Shown: positions 51,643 through 60,310, counted from the stretch's first letter. The stretch: 64,000 bases of DNA from Streptomyces sp. NBC_01198 (GCF_036010485.1 NZ_CP108568.1:7635001-7699000); one strand, 5' to 3'. The notes: generated from the sequence alone by a model not told the origin. Translations and numbers: made by a program.

Positions 51643-51963
51643 TCAGTCGGCCACCGGCGGCGGAGCCGTCTCGGGCGGCACCACGGCAAGTGACGACCGG
51701 CGTTCACCGTCGAGCACCCGCAGCGCCCGCCCCAGCGTGGCGTGATGCAGGTCCGTCTCGCCGCGCAGATGCATCACCGTCAGCGCCTCCCGCAGTGCCA
51801 CGGCCCGCCCGACCAGCGCCTGGGCGGCCCGCAGCGCCGCGTAGGTGTCGGTGGTCCGCGACGGGTTGATCCGGCCCAGCAGGTCAACGACCTCCAGGTA
51901 GCAGTCGATCAGCTCGCCCTCGGAACGGGTGAGCGCCGGCAGCGGCGGCAGTTCCGGCACCAC
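51643..51963 (-). CDS. Small hypothetical protein in the clpP operon
   Basis: The 106-residue, mostly helical protein (LTRSEGELIDCYLEVVDLLGRIN, then AQALVGRAVALREALTVMHLRGETDLH) is of no family I recognise. It begins 6 bases after the clpP stop, so it is probably translated from the same mRNA. The tail is Pro/Glu-rich. A role as a ClpP regulator or adaptor is only guesswork from position. Confidence 0.6.
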   Translation of the reverse strand: MVPELPPLPALTRSEGELIDCYLEVVDLLGRINPSRTTDTYAALRAAQALVGRAVALREALTVMHLRGETDLHHATLGRALRVLDGERRSSLAVVPPETAPPPVAD

Positions 51964-51969
51964 CGGGCC

Positions 51970-52605
51970 TCACCGCAGGCCGTAGGAGGGGCCGTTGGCC
52001 TTGCGGCTGGTGGTCAGCCGGTCCACCAGGCCGTACGCGACCGCGGATTCGGCGTCGAAGACCTTGTCCCGCTCGATGTCGGTACGCACCCGGTCCAGGT
52101 CCTGGCCGGTGTGCCGGGCCAGCAGCGTCTCCAACTGCTCTCGGGTGCGCAGCAGTTCGTTGGCCTGGATCTCCAGGTCGGAGACATCGCCCTGCACCAC
52201 GTCGCTCATCGAGGGCTGGTGGATGAGGATCCGCGCCCCCGGGGTGATCATGCGCTTGCCCGGCGCCCCGGCCGTCAGCAGCACCGCGGCGGCCGACGCG
52301 GCCTGCCCGATGCACACGGTCGCGACGTCGCAGGTGACGAACTGCATCGTGTCGTAGATCGCGGTCATGGCCGAGAAGGAGCCGCCGGGGGAGTTGACGT
52401 ACAGGTGGATGTCCTGCTCGGGGGAGGCGCTCTCCAGGTGGATGAGCTGGGCCATCACGTCGTTGGCCGAGGTGTCGTCGATCTGGGTGCCCAGGAAGAC
52501 GATCCGCTCCTGGAGCAGCTTGGAGTACGGGTCCATGGTGCGGATGCCGTTGCTGCTGCGCTCGGTGAACTCCGGCAGCACGTAGCGGGCGGTGGGTCGG
52601 AACAT
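51970..52605 (-). CDS. clpP: ClpP protease subunit paralogue
   Basis: The 211-residue serine protease has the full catalytic triad: S104 in IGQAASAAAV, H129 in ILIHQPS and D180 in DIERDKVF. It has an N-terminal extension of about 20 residues (FRPTARYVLPEFTERS), like streptomycete ClpP3-type paralogues. It works with Clp ATPases in protein degradation. GAGGAGGT is 7 bases before the ATG chosen; another ATG three codons upstream is less likely. It is divergent from a YefM/Phd-like antitoxin across a shared TGTACA palindrome. Confidence 0.9.
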   Translation of the reverse strand: MFRPTARYVLPEFTERSSNGIRTMDPYSKLLQERIVFLGTQIDDTSANDVMAQLIHLESASPEQDIHLYVNSPGGSFSAMTAIYDTMQFVTCDVATVCIGQAASAAAVLLTAGAPGKRMITPGARILIHQPSMSDVVQGDVSDLEIQANELLRTREQLETLLARHTGQDLDRVRTDIERDKVFDAESAVAYGLVDRLTTSRKANGPSYGLR

Positions 52606-52628
52606 GGCAAGCACCTCCTCTGTTCAAA

Positions 52629-52645
52629 ATGTACAGGACGTACAT
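52629..52645. promoter_or_regulatory. TGTACA-type palindrome between clpP and the antitoxin gene
   Basis: ATGTAC-AGGAC-GTACAT is a perfect 6-base inverted repeat. It contains TGTACA, the core recognised by YefM/Phd-family antitoxins, and lies 24 bases before clpP and 18 bases before the antitoxin start. TATGAT (52651-52656), 7 bases before the antitoxin ATG, is its probable -10 element. Confidence 0.6.
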
Positions 52646-52663
52646 CTCGTTATGATGGGGAGC

Positions 52664-52954
52664 ATGACCTACGACGTCCCGGTGACACAAGCTCGTGCCG
52701 AGCTCGCCGATCTCATCAACCGCGTGGTCTACGGCGGCGAACAGGTGGTGCTGACCCGGCACGGCAAGCCGCTGGTCGCCCTGGTCTCCGCCGCTGACCT
52801 GCAACGACTGCGCGAACTCGACGAGCAGCCCGAGGAGCAGGTGATCAGTACGGTGTCCACGATCGGCAGCAGGTCGTCCGCCACGGGCGAACGCCGCAGG
52901 TTCGGCATCGCCGCCGAACACCGCGACCCCGCCCCCGGCGAACGCCGCCCGTAA
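52664..52954 (+). CDS. Phd/YefM-family antitoxin without adjacent toxin
   Basis: The 96-residue protein has a YefM/Phd fold at the N-terminus: YDVPVTQARAELADLINRVVYGGEQVVLTRHGKPLVALVS. An atypically long charged tail follows (EEQVISTVSTIG, then RRRFGIAAEHRDP). No RelE/YoeB or Doc toxin gene follows; the next gene is ureA. It may therefore be an orphan regulator. The ATG follows GGGGAG and also sits 7 bases after TATGAT. It shares a TGTACA operator with clpP. Confidence 0.85.
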   Translation: MTYDVPVTQARAELADLINRVVYGGEQVVLTRHGKPLVALVSAADLQRLRELDEQPEEQVISTVSTIGSRSSATGERRRFGIAAEHRDPAPGERRP

Positions 52955-53036
52955 CAGCCGTTAACGCAGCGGAAACGCCGCCGAACTAATCTCACGGACC
53001 AGGCCCGAGAATGGCCGGAGACTGTGAGGTGCGACT

Positions 53037-53339
53037 GTGCGGTTGACCCCCCACGAGCAGGAACGCCTGCTCATCCATGTCGCGGCCGACGTGGCCGAGC
53101 GGCGGCGCGCCCGCGGGCTGCGGCTGAACCACCCCGAGGCCGTCGCGCTGATCACCTCGCACATCCTGGAGGGCGCCCGCGACGGCCGGAGCGTCGCCGA
53201 ACTCATGGAGTCCGGCCGCGGCGTCCTGACCCGCGACGACGTCATGGACGGCATCCCGGAGATGATCCACGACGTCCAGGTCGAGGCGACCTTCCCGGAC
53301 GGCACCAAGCTCGTCACCGTCCATGAGCCGATCGTCTGA
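53037..53339 (+). CDS. ureA: Urease subunit gamma
   Basis: The 100-residue protein has the UreA signature RLTPHEQERLLIHVAADVAERRRARG and LNHPEAVALITSHILEGARDG. It is the first gene of ureABCFGD and starts at GTG after GAGG. It forms the urease heterotrimer with UreB and UreC. The upstream 82 bases (52955-53036) contain the promoter region. Confidence 0.95.
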   Translation: MRLTPHEQERLLIHVAADVAERRRARGLRLNHPEAVALITSHILEGARDGRSVAELMESGRGVLTRDDVMDGIPEMIHDVQVEATFPDGTKLVTVHEPIV

Positions 53340-53348
53340 GGGGGCCGC

Positions 53349-53660
53349 GTGATTCCCGGAGAAATCGTGTACGCCGACACGCCGGTCGTACTCAACGACG
53401 GCCGCGCGGTGACCCGGCTGGCGGTGGTCAACACCGCCGACCGCCCGGTGCAGGTCGGCTCCCACTACCACTTCGCCGAGGCCAACCCCGGCCTGAGCTT
53501 CGACCGCGCCGCCGCGCACGGCCTGCGGCTGAACATCGCGGCAGGCACCGCCGTACGCTTCGAGCCCGGCATCCCGGCCGAGGTGGAACTGGTGCCGATC
53601 GCCGGCGGCCGGGTGGTCGCAGGCCTGCGCGGCGAGACCGCGGGAGCCCTCGATGGCTGA
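53349..53660 (+). CDS. ureB: Urease subunit beta
   Basis: The 103-residue UreB has IPGEIVYADTPVVLNDGR, VVNTADRPVQVGSHYHFAEANP and GTAVRFEPGIPAEVELVPIAG, the canonical motifs. It is 9 bases downstream of ureA and overlaps ureC by 8 bases. Confidence 0.95.
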   Translation: MIPGEIVYADTPVVLNDGRAVTRLAVVNTADRPVQVGSHYHFAEANPGLSFDRAAAHGLRLNIAAGTAVRFEPGIPAEVELVPIAGGRVVAGLRGETAGALDG

Positions 53661-55374
53661 ACTCACCCGTCCGGTCTACGCCGACCTCTACGGCCCCACC
53701 ACCGGCGACCGCATCCGGCTCGCCGACACCGACCTGCTCGTCGAGGTCGAGCGCGACCTCGCCGGCGGCCCGGGCCTGGCCGGCGACGAAGCCGTCTTCG
53801 GCGGCGGCAAGGTCATCCGCGAGTCCATGGGCCAGGGCCGCACCACCCGGGCCGAGGGCGCGCCGGACACCGTGATCACCGGGGCGGTCGTCCTGGACCA
53901 CTGGGGCGTCGTCAAGGCCGACGTCGGTATGCGCGACGGCCGGATCACCGCGCTGGGCAAGGCCGGCAATCCGGAGACCATGGACGGCGTCCACCCGGAC
54001 CTGGTCATCGGCCCGGAGACCGAGGTCATCGCGGGCAACGGGAAGATCCTCACCGCGGGCACCATCGACGCCCACGTCCACTTCATCTCGCCGACCCTGA
54101 TGGACGAGGCCCTGGCCTCCGGCGTCACCACGGTCCTCGGCGGCGGCACCGGTCCCGCCGAGGGCACCAAGGCCACCACCATCACCCCCGGCGGCTGGCA
54201 CCTGGCACGGATGTTCGCCGCGCTTGAGGCCTACCCGGTCAACGTCGGGCTGCTCGGCAAGGGCAACACCGTCAACCCCGAGGCGCTGCACGCCCAGCTG
54301 CGGGCCGGCGCGTTCGGCTTCAAGATCCACGAGGACTGGGGCGCGACGCCGGCCGCGATCGACGCCTGCCTCGGGGTGTGCGAGCAGACCGGGGCGCAGC
54401 TGGCCCTGCACACCGACACCCTGAACGAGGCCGGCTTCGTCGAGGACACCCTCGCCGCCATCGCCGGGCGCGGCATCCACGCCTACCACACCGAAGGCGC
54501 GGGCGGCGGGCACGCCCCCGACATCATCAGCGTCGTCTCGCACCCCAACGTGCTGCCGTCGTCGACGAACCCGACCCGGCCGCACACCGTGAACACCGTC
54601 GAGGAACACCTCGACATGCTGATGGTCTGCCACCACCTCAACCCGGCGGTGCCCGAGGACCTCGCCTTCGCCGAGTCCCGTATCCGCCCCTCCACCATCG
54701 CCGCCGAGGACGTCCTGCACGACCTGGGCGCCATCAGCATCATCAGCTCCGACTCGCAGGCCATGGGCCGGATCGGCGAGATCGCGCTGCGCACCTGGCA
54801 GACCGCGCACGTGATGAAGCGCCGCCGCGGCGCGCTGCCCGGCGACGGCGCCGCCGACAACCACCGGGCGCGGCGTTATGTCGCCAAATACACCATCAAC
54901 CCGGCGGTAGCCCAGGGCCTGGACCACGAGATCGGCTCGGTGGAGCCCGGCAAGCTCGCCGACCTGGTGCTCTGGGACCCGGCCTTCTTCGGCGTGAAGC
55001 CGCAACTGGTCATCAAGGGCGGGCAGATCGCCTACGCCCAGATGGGCGACGCCAACGCCTCCATCCCCACTCCGCAACCCGTGCTGCCCCGCGCGATGTT
55101 CGGCGGGGTCGGCGCGGCCCCCGCCGCCAACTCGGTCAACTTCACCAGCCCGGCGGCACTCGCGGACGGCCTGCCGGAACGCCTCGGCCTCGGCAAGCAG
55201 TTCACCGCCGCCCAGGACACCCGGGCCGTCACCAAGGCGGACATGCGCGAGAACACGGCGCTGCCGGAGGTCAAGGTCGACCCCGACACCTTCACCGTCC
55301 GCGTCGACGGCGAGGTCGTGGAGCCCGCCCCCGCCACCGAACTGCCGATGGCCCAGCGGTATTTCCTCTTCTGA
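53653..55374 (+). CDS. ureC: Urease subunit alpha (catalytic)
   Basis: The 573-residue amidohydrolase has nickel ligands H141 and H143 (DAHVHF), the carbamylated Lys K224 (GFKIHEDWG), later His residues (LALHTDTL, HTEGAGGGHAPD), the flap C326-H327 (MVCHHLNP) and the terminal Asp region (SDSQAMGRIGE). It hydrolyses urea to ammonia and CO2 with two Ni ions. All active-site residues are present. Confidence 0.97.
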   Translation: MAELTRPVYADLYGPTTGDRIRLADTDLLVEVERDLAGGPGLAGDEAVFGGGKVIRESMGQGRTTRAEGAPDTVITGAVVLDHWGVVKADVGMRDGRITALGKAGNPETMDGVHPDLVIGPETEVIAGNGKILTAGTIDAHVHFISPTLMDEALASGVTTVLGGGTGPAEGTKATTITPGGWHLARMFAALEAYPVNVGLLGKGNTVNPEALHAQLRAGAFGFKIHEDWGATPAAIDACLGVCEQTGAQLALHTDTLNEAGFVEDTLAAIAGRGIHAYHTEGAGGGHAPDIISVVSHPNVLPSSTNPTRPHTVNTVEEHLDMLMVCHHLNPAVPEDLAFAESRIRPSTIAAEDVLHDLGAISIISSDSQAMGRIGEIALRTWQTAHVMKRRRGALPGDGAADNHRARRYVAKYTINPAVAQGLDHEIGSVEPGKLADLVLWDPAFFGVKPQLVIKGGQIAYAQMGDANASIPTPQPVLPRAMFGGVGAAPAANSVNFTSPAALADGLPERLGLGKQFTAAQDTRAVTKADMRENTALPEVKVDPDTFTVRVDGEVVEPAPATELPMAQRYFLF

Positions 55375-55381
55375 GGCGCGG

Positions 55382-56185
55382 ATGACGACCACGGACCTGG
55401 ACATCGCCGGCCCCGACCTCGCCACGGATACCGGGCCCGAGCCCGATGCCGCGCCTGGGCCCGAGCCCGATGCCGCGCCTGGGACCGAGCCCGCTGCCGC
55501 GCCCGGCTCCGGGGCGCTGGCCGCGCTGCTGCTGCTGTCCGACGGGCGCTTCCCGGCCGGCGGGCACGCCCACTCCGGGGGCGCCGAGGCCGCGGTCGCC
55601 GACGGGCGGATCCAGGACGCCGCCGGCCTCGCGGACTTCTGCCGCGGGCGGCTGCACACCGCAGGACTGGTCGCCGCCGCACTGGCCGCGGCGGCGGCCG
55701 CCGGAGCCGACCCGCGGGCGCTCGACGACGCGGCCGACGCCCGTACGCCGTCGCTCGCGCTGCGCACCGTCTCCCGGCGGCTCGGCCGCCAGCTCATGCG
55801 GGCGGCCCGCGCCACCTGGCCGTCCGCCGCCCTCGACGAGCTCGCCGCGGCCCGCCCGCGCGGCGCCCACCAGCCGGTGGTCCTCGGCCTGACCGCGCGC
55901 GCGGCAGGGCTGCGCCCGCTGGACGCCGCCCACGCCGCCGCGTACGAGTCCGCCGCGGGGCCGGCCACCGCGGCGGTCCGGCTGCTCAGCCTCGACCCCT
56001 TCCACGCCGCCGCCGTCCTGGCCCGGCTCGCCCCGCAGATCGACAGCACCGCCCGCGCCGCCGCCGACGCCGCCGCCCGCGCCCTCACCCACGGCCTCAC
56101 CGCCCTGCCCGCCGCCTCCGCCCCGCTGCTCGACATCAGCGCGGAGCACCACGCGGCCTGGCCGGTACGGCTGTTCGCCTCATGA
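55382..56185 (+). CDS. ureF: Urease accessory protein UreF
   Basis: The 267-residue helical protein has FPAGGHAHSGGAEAAVADGRI, the UreF signature, then long helices ending in LDISAEHHAAWPVRLFAS. The N-terminal 40 residues are a low-complexity extension encoded by tandem 24-bp repeats (PGPEPDAA units). UreF is the gatekeeper for nickel insertion with UreG and UreD/H. Confidence 0.9.
   Translation: MTTTDLDIAGPDLATDTGPEPDAAPGPEPDAAPGTEPAAAPGSGALAALLLLSDGRFPAGGHAHSGGAEAAVADGRIQDAAGLADFCRGRLHTAGLVAAALAAAAAAGADPRALDDAADARTPSLALRTVSRRLGRQLMRAARATWPSAALDELAAARPRGAHQPVVLGLTARAAGLRPLDAAHAAAYESAAGPATAAVRLLSLDPFHAAAVLARLAPQIDSTARAAADAAARALTHGLTALPAASAPLLDISAEHHAAWPVRLFAS
55433..55504 (+). repeat. 24-bp tandem repeat in the ureF N-terminus
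   Basis: Two perfect 24-base units (55433-55456, 55457-55480; GGGCCCGAGCCCGATGCCGC at the start) and a third with three changes (55481-55504) encode GPEPDAAP repeats. In-frame changes in copy number would alter only the disordered leader. Confidence 0.85.
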
Positions 56186-56200
56186 CCGACGGAGCCCGAC

Positions 56201-56884
56201 ATGCACCGTGACCACCCCGAGGTCTTCCCCGAGCGCTACGCGCACTCCTCCGCCGAGGTGGGGCCGGACGGCCGCCGCCGGGCCCTGCGGATCGGACTCG
56301 GCGGTCCCGTCGGCTCCGGCAAGACCGCCACGGTCGCCGCGCTGTGCCGCGAGCTGCGCGACCGGCTGGCGATCGGGGTGGTGACCAACGACATCTACAC
56401 CCGCGAGGACGCGGAGTTCCTGCTGCGCAGCGCCGTCCTGCCGCCTGAGCGGATCGTCGGCGTCGAGACCGGGGCCTGCCCGCACACCGCGATCCGCGAC
56501 GACATCTCGGCGAACCTCGAAGCCGTCGAGGACCTGGAGGACGCGGTCGGGCCGCTCGACCTGGTGCTCGTCGAGTCCGGCGGCGACAACCTCACCGCGA
56601 CCTTCTCCAAGGGCCTGGTCGACGCGCAGATCTTCGTGATCGACGTGGCCGGCGGCGACGACATCCCGCGCAAGGGCGGCCCCGGGGTCACCACCGCCGA
56701 CCTGCTGGTGGTCAACAAGACCGACCTGGCGCCGCACGTCGGCGCCGACCTCGACCGCATGGCACGTGACGCCGCCGCCCAGCGCGGGGCGCTGCCGGTG
56801 GTCTTCACCGCCGTCACCCGCGGTGACGGGATCGCGCCGGTCGCCGCCTGGATCGGCGAGCGGCTCGCGGCCTGGACCGCATGA
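56201..56884 (+). CDS. ureG: Urease accessory GTPase UreG
   Basis: The 227-residue SIMIBI GTPase has P-loop GPVGSGKT (35-42), GACPHTAIRDD with the nickel-binding Cys-Pro-His, LVESGGDNL, and NKTDLAPHVGADL as G4. It delivers Ni to the urease apoprotein. It overlaps ureD by 4 bases. Confidence 0.96.
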   Translation: MHRDHPEVFPERYAHSSAEVGPDGRRRALRIGLGGPVGSGKTATVAALCRELRDRLAIGVVTNDIYTREDAEFLLRSAVLPPERIVGVETGACPHTAIRDDISANLEAVEDLEDAVGPLDLVLVESGGDNLTATFSKGLVDAQIFVIDVAGGDDIPRKGGPGVTTADLLVVNKTDLAPHVGADLDRMARDAAAQRGALPVVFTAVTRGDGIAPVAAWIGERLAAWTA

Positions 56885-57612
56885 CGGTCGCCGCGGCCGC
56901 CCGTATCGGGGCCGTGCGCGACCGCGCCGGCGGTACGGCGCTGCCGGTGCTGGCCGGCTCGGGGCCGCTGGCCCTGCGCAGGACCCGTGCGGCGCGGGAG
57001 GGTTGGGCCCGCGTCACCGTGGTGGGAGCCATGAGCGCGCCGCTCGGCGGCGACCGGCTCCGTATCGACGTCGACGTGGCCGCCGGAGCGCGGCTCACCG
57101 TGGACTCGTCCGCCGCGACCGTCTCGCTGCCCGACCGCGAAGGGCGCCCGGCCTGCTACGACGTCCGGCTGACCGTCGGCGAGGGCGCCGAACTGCGCTG
57201 GCTCCCCGAGCCGGTGATCGCCGCCCGCGGCAGCGATCTGCGGATGACCACGCGGGTCGAGCTGGCCGCCGGGGCGCGGCTGGTGCTCCGGGAGGAGCTG
57301 GTGCTCGGGCGGCACGGTGAGGCGTCCGGGCACCTCACCACCCGGCTCACCGTCGACCACGACGGCCGTACGCTGCTCGACCAGGCCCTGGCGTTCGGCC
57401 CGGGGGCGGCGCCGGGCTGGGACGGGCCCGCCGTTCTCGGCCGCCACCGCACCCTCGGCCAGCTCCTCGTGGTCCCCCCGCCCGACCTGCCCGGCCCGGT
57501 GCCCCTGCCGCCGCTCACCTCCATCACCCCGCTGGCGGGCCCCGGCGTCCTTCTGACCTCCACCGCCCCGCGCCCGGCCTTCACCGCGGCGGCCGCCGCC
57601 GTGGCCGGCTAG
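56881..57612 (+). CDS. ureD: Urease accessory protein UreD (UreH)
   Basis: The 243-residue UreD has RITGxxxVxG-like motifs in AREGWARVTVVGAMSAPLGGDRLRIDVDVAAGARLTVDSSAATVSLP, and LRWLPEPVIAARGSDLR. It scaffolds UreF and UreG on apo-urease. The ATG overlaps the ureG stop (ATGA). Its last 4 bases overlap the decayed ABC gene on the other strand. No ureE or nickel transporter gene follows. Confidence 0.93.
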   Translation: MTVAAAARIGAVRDRAGGTALPVLAGSGPLALRRTRAAREGWARVTVVGAMSAPLGGDRLRIDVDVAAGARLTVDSSAATVSLPDREGRPACYDVRLTVGEGAELRWLPEPVIAARGSDLRMTTRVELAAGARLVLREELVLGRHGEASGHLTTRLTVDHDGRTLLDQALAFGPGAAPGWDGPAVLGRHRTLGQLLVVPPPDLPGPVPLPPLTSITPLAGPGVLLTSTAPRPAFTAAAAAVAG

Positions 57613-58394
57613 GACCGTCCCGGGAAGCGGGGGAGCGGGTCCAGGTCGTGCAGTACGGGCCGGCCCGGCAGGTAGGCGTGGCCGACGCCGGTGAGCGTGA
57701 CCACCGGGGCGGACCGCGGCGCGGCTTCCCGCGGCACAGCGGGCGCCGGGAGCGCCGGGGGCACCCGCGGCGCCGGCTCGTCCACCACCCCGACCAGCCG
57801 GGCCAGCCCAGCGGAAGCGGACTGGGCGTCGTCCAGCAGGACGAGCGCCGTGTTGATAGGCCGGAAGAGGCTGTGGAAGTACAGGGCCGGGGTGCCCAGC
57901 AGCACCGTGAGGCCGAGCGGCACTGAGACGGCCAGCAGCACCACCGCGCTCACCACGATGCCCGCGCAGGCGGCGATCCCGGTCGACAGGGCCATCGTGA
58001 CGGCGCCGACCCGCTTGGCGTCCTCGGTGGCGATACTGGTCAGCTCGCCCGGCAGCCGTCCGGCCTCCGCCCCGCCGCGGGGGTCGAGGACCCGCCGAAC
58101 GACCCCGATCCGCAGCAGGTGCGCCGACTGTTCCGCGGCCCGCTCCCCGGCCCGGGCGCCGTAGCGGAAGCTGGCGGACAGCCCTACGTAGACGAGGGCG
58201 AGGACGGCCAGCCAGATCACCAGCGCCCTGGTGTCGCCGCCGTCCACGGCCCGGTCGATCAGCACGCCGATCAGCACCGGCACCAGGACCTCGCCCAGTT
58301 GGTGCCCGGCTCCCAGGACGGCCCCGGCAAGGACGTCCCGCCGCTGCCGCGCGACGGTCCGTGCCAGGACGCCGCGTGCCTCACTGCTCCCCAC
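57609..58394 (-). pseudogene. Decayed ABC half-transporter (siderophore-type), fused remnant
   Basis: The frame (261 residues) starts as the membrane part of an ABC exporter-type half-transporter: ARTVARQRRDVLAGAVLGAGHQLGEVLVPVLIGVLIDRAV, then GELTSIATEDAKRVG. It jumps after LGLTVLLGTPALYFHSLFRPINTALV straight to the end of a membrane domain (LLDDAQSASAGLARLVGVVDEP). It then enters the first strand of the nucleotide-binding domain (VTLTGVGHAYLPGRPVLHDL) and stops. Walker A, signature and Walker B are all missing, against a usual length of about 580 residues. It may be a deletion fusion of two tandem half-transporter genes. The iron box upstream is intact. Confidence 0.8.
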
Positions 58395-58426
58395 CGGGTC
58401 GCCCTTTCCCTACCAGCCAGTCGAAT

Positions 58427-58445
58427 TTAGGTAAGGCTAGCCTAA
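58427..58445. promoter_or_regulatory. Iron box (DmdR/IdeR-type operator)
   Basis: TTAGGTAAGGCTAGCCTAA matches the DmdR1/DtxR-family iron box consensus TTAGGTTAGGCTAACCTAA at 17 of 19 positions. It lies 33 bases upstream of the decayed ABC transporter gene, which would be derepressed under iron limitation. Confidence 0.85.
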
Positions 58446-58645
58446 GTAAGGATGCGCTGGCCAAGGTCACCGCGGTGCCCCGCCACGACCCGCGGACCCG
58501 CACCCGCGCCGGGCGGGGCGCCGCCGTCACCCGGGCGGCGCAGGCCAACTCCCGCGCCGAATCACGCTTTGATGAAGAATCACCCGGCTGGCCTGTTCAC
58601 AGCGGCCACACAGGGGAAAGGATTCGCACCTCATCACTGTGACAA

Positions 58646-58664
58646 CCGTGGCCACAAGCCACGG
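58646..58664 (+). other. Hairpin in the leader of the S33 peptidase gene
   Basis: CCGTGGC (58646-58652) and GCCACGG (58658-58664) form a perfect 7-bp stem with loop CACAA, 6 bases before GGGGGAGG. TCACTGTGACA (58633-58643), a small palindrome, precedes it. The stem could affect initiation or mRNA stability; it could equally be an operator. Confidence 0.45.
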
Positions 58665-58684
58665 TCCAGAGGGGGAGGTTCGAC

Positions 58685-60271
58685 GTGAGACGCACGATCG
58701 TGCTCGTCTCCACCGGCGCCCTGATCGCGGGCGCCATCGCCGCGGCACCGGCCGCCACTGCCGGGGCCGGCAGCGCGCACCACCCGCGGGCGGTGACCGT
58801 GCCGGAGTCCGTCGGCGAGACCATCGCCGCGGTCAACGCCCGGCGCACCGGCATAAAGTGGGCCGCTTGTCCTGACGGCTGGGGCCTGGCGGCCCCGGTC
58901 CAGTGCGGCTGGGTGACCGTCCCGGTCGACTACCGCAAGCCGTTCGGCGCCACCATCAAGCTCGCCGTGGACCGCGCGGCCAGCACCGGCACCGCCGCGG
59001 AGCGGCAGGGCGCCCTGGTCTACAACCCGGGCGGGCCGGGCGGCTCCGGCCTGCGCTTCCCGGTGCGCAGCACCAGCGCGGCGCCGCTGTGGACCAAGAC
59101 GGCCAAGGCGTACGACTTCATCGGCTTCGACCCGCGGGGCGTCGGCCACTCGGCGCCGATCTCCTGCGAGGACCCGACGGAGTACGTCTCGGCGCCCAAG
59201 GCCGACCCGGTGCCGGACACCGACGCCGACAAGCAGGCGCAGCGCAAGCTGGCCGCCGAATACGCCCAGGGCTGCCTGGAGCGCACCGGCGCGGCGATGC
59301 TCTCCCAGATGACCACCCCCAACACCGCCCGCGACCTGGACGTCATCCGGGCGGCCCTGCGTGAGGACCGGCTCAACTACCTGGGCGTGTCCTACGGTAC
59401 GTACCTCGGCTCGGTCTATGCCACGCTCTTCCCGACCCACGTGCGACGGATGATCATCGACAGCGTGGTCGACCCGTCCCGCGACCAGATCTGGTACCAG
59501 AACAACCTCGACCAGGACGTCGCCTTCCAGGCCCGCTGGCAGGACTGGGAGAAATGGGTCGCGACGTACGACTCCGTCTACCACCTCGGCAGCACCGCGG
59601 CCGGGGTCCAGGCGAAATGGGAGGCGCTGCGGGCGTCGGCCAAGGGCCACCCGATCGGCGGCGTGGTCGGCCCGCTGGAACTGCTGAACTTCTTCACCAA
59701 CGCCCCCTACTACGACTCCACCTGGGCCACCGTGGCCGGCGTGTGGAGCCAGTACGCGTCCGGTGACACCCAGGCGCTGGTCGACGCCGCGGGCCCCGAC
59801 CTGTCGGACACCGCGGGCAACATCACCGCGGAGAACGGCACCGCCGTCTACACGGCGGTGGAGTGCACCGACGCCCCGTGGCCCACCAGTTGGCGCAAGT
59901 GGGACCGCGACAACACCGCGCTCAACGCGAAATACCCGCTGCTGACCTGGTCCAACGCGTGGATGAACCTGCCGTGCGCCACCTGGCCGGTCCGCCGGCA
60001 GACCCCGGTCGACGTGCGCTCGCACCACGGGCTGCCGGGCGTGCTGATCGTGCAGAGCACCAACGACGCGGCAACCCCGTATCCCGGTGCGCTGGAGACC
60101 CACCGCAGGCTGGCCGGCTCGCGGCTGATCACCGAGCAGGGCGCGGGCTCGCACGGCGTCACCAACCTGGTGAACCCGTGCATCAACTCCCGCGTCGACG
60201 ACTACCTGCTGCACGGCACGCTCGACCGGCACGACGTGGTGTGCGGGCCGCATGCCACCCCCGTGCCGTAG
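58685..60271 (+). CDS. Secreted alpha/beta hydrolase, S33 family (SlpD/E or tripeptidyl aminopeptidase-like)
   Basis: The 528-residue protein has a Sec signal peptide (RRTIVLVSTGALIAGAIAAAPAATAGAG) and an alpha/beta hydrolase fold: YNPGGPGGSG (oxyanion), FDPRGVGHS, GVSYGTYLGS with catalytic S236, D461 in STNDAATPYPGA, and H490 in GSHGVT, plus a C-terminal TAP-C-like region. It belongs to the streptomycete exported S33 peptidase family, which cleaves N-terminal peptides. Several cysteines (AACPDGW, QCGWV, ISCED, VECTDAP, LPCATW, NPCIN, VVCGP) suggest disulfides. It starts at GTG after GGGGGAGG. Confidence 0.9.
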   Translation: MRRTIVLVSTGALIAGAIAAAPAATAGAGSAHHPRAVTVPESVGETIAAVNARRTGIKWAACPDGWGLAAPVQCGWVTVPVDYRKPFGATIKLAVDRAASTGTAAERQGALVYNPGGPGGSGLRFPVRSTSAAPLWTKTAKAYDFIGFDPRGVGHSAPISCEDPTEYVSAPKADPVPDTDADKQAQRKLAAEYAQGCLERTGAAMLSQMTTPNTARDLDVIRAALREDRLNYLGVSYGTYLGSVYATLFPTHVRRMIIDSVVDPSRDQIWYQNNLDQDVAFQARWQDWEKWVATYDSVYHLGSTAAGVQAKWEALRASAKGHPIGGVVGPLELLNFFTNAPYYDSTWATVAGVWSQYASGDTQALVDAAGPDLSDTAGNITAENGTAVYTAVECTDAPWPTSWRKWDRDNTALNAKYPLLTWSNAWMNLPCATWPVRRQTPVDVRSHHGLPGVLIVQSTNDAATPYPGALETHRRLAGSRLITEQGAGSHGVTNLVNPCINSRVDDYLLHGTLDRHDVVCGPHATPVP

Positions 60272-60310
60272 CGGACGCCGATCCGGCGCCGCCGTGCGCC
60301 TCGGTCCGAC

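Noticed and set aside
57609..58394. Explaining the short ABC gene as a sequencing frameshift
   Set aside because: The missing nucleotide-binding domain would have to lie where ureD is intact on the other strand. A deletion is the better explanation.
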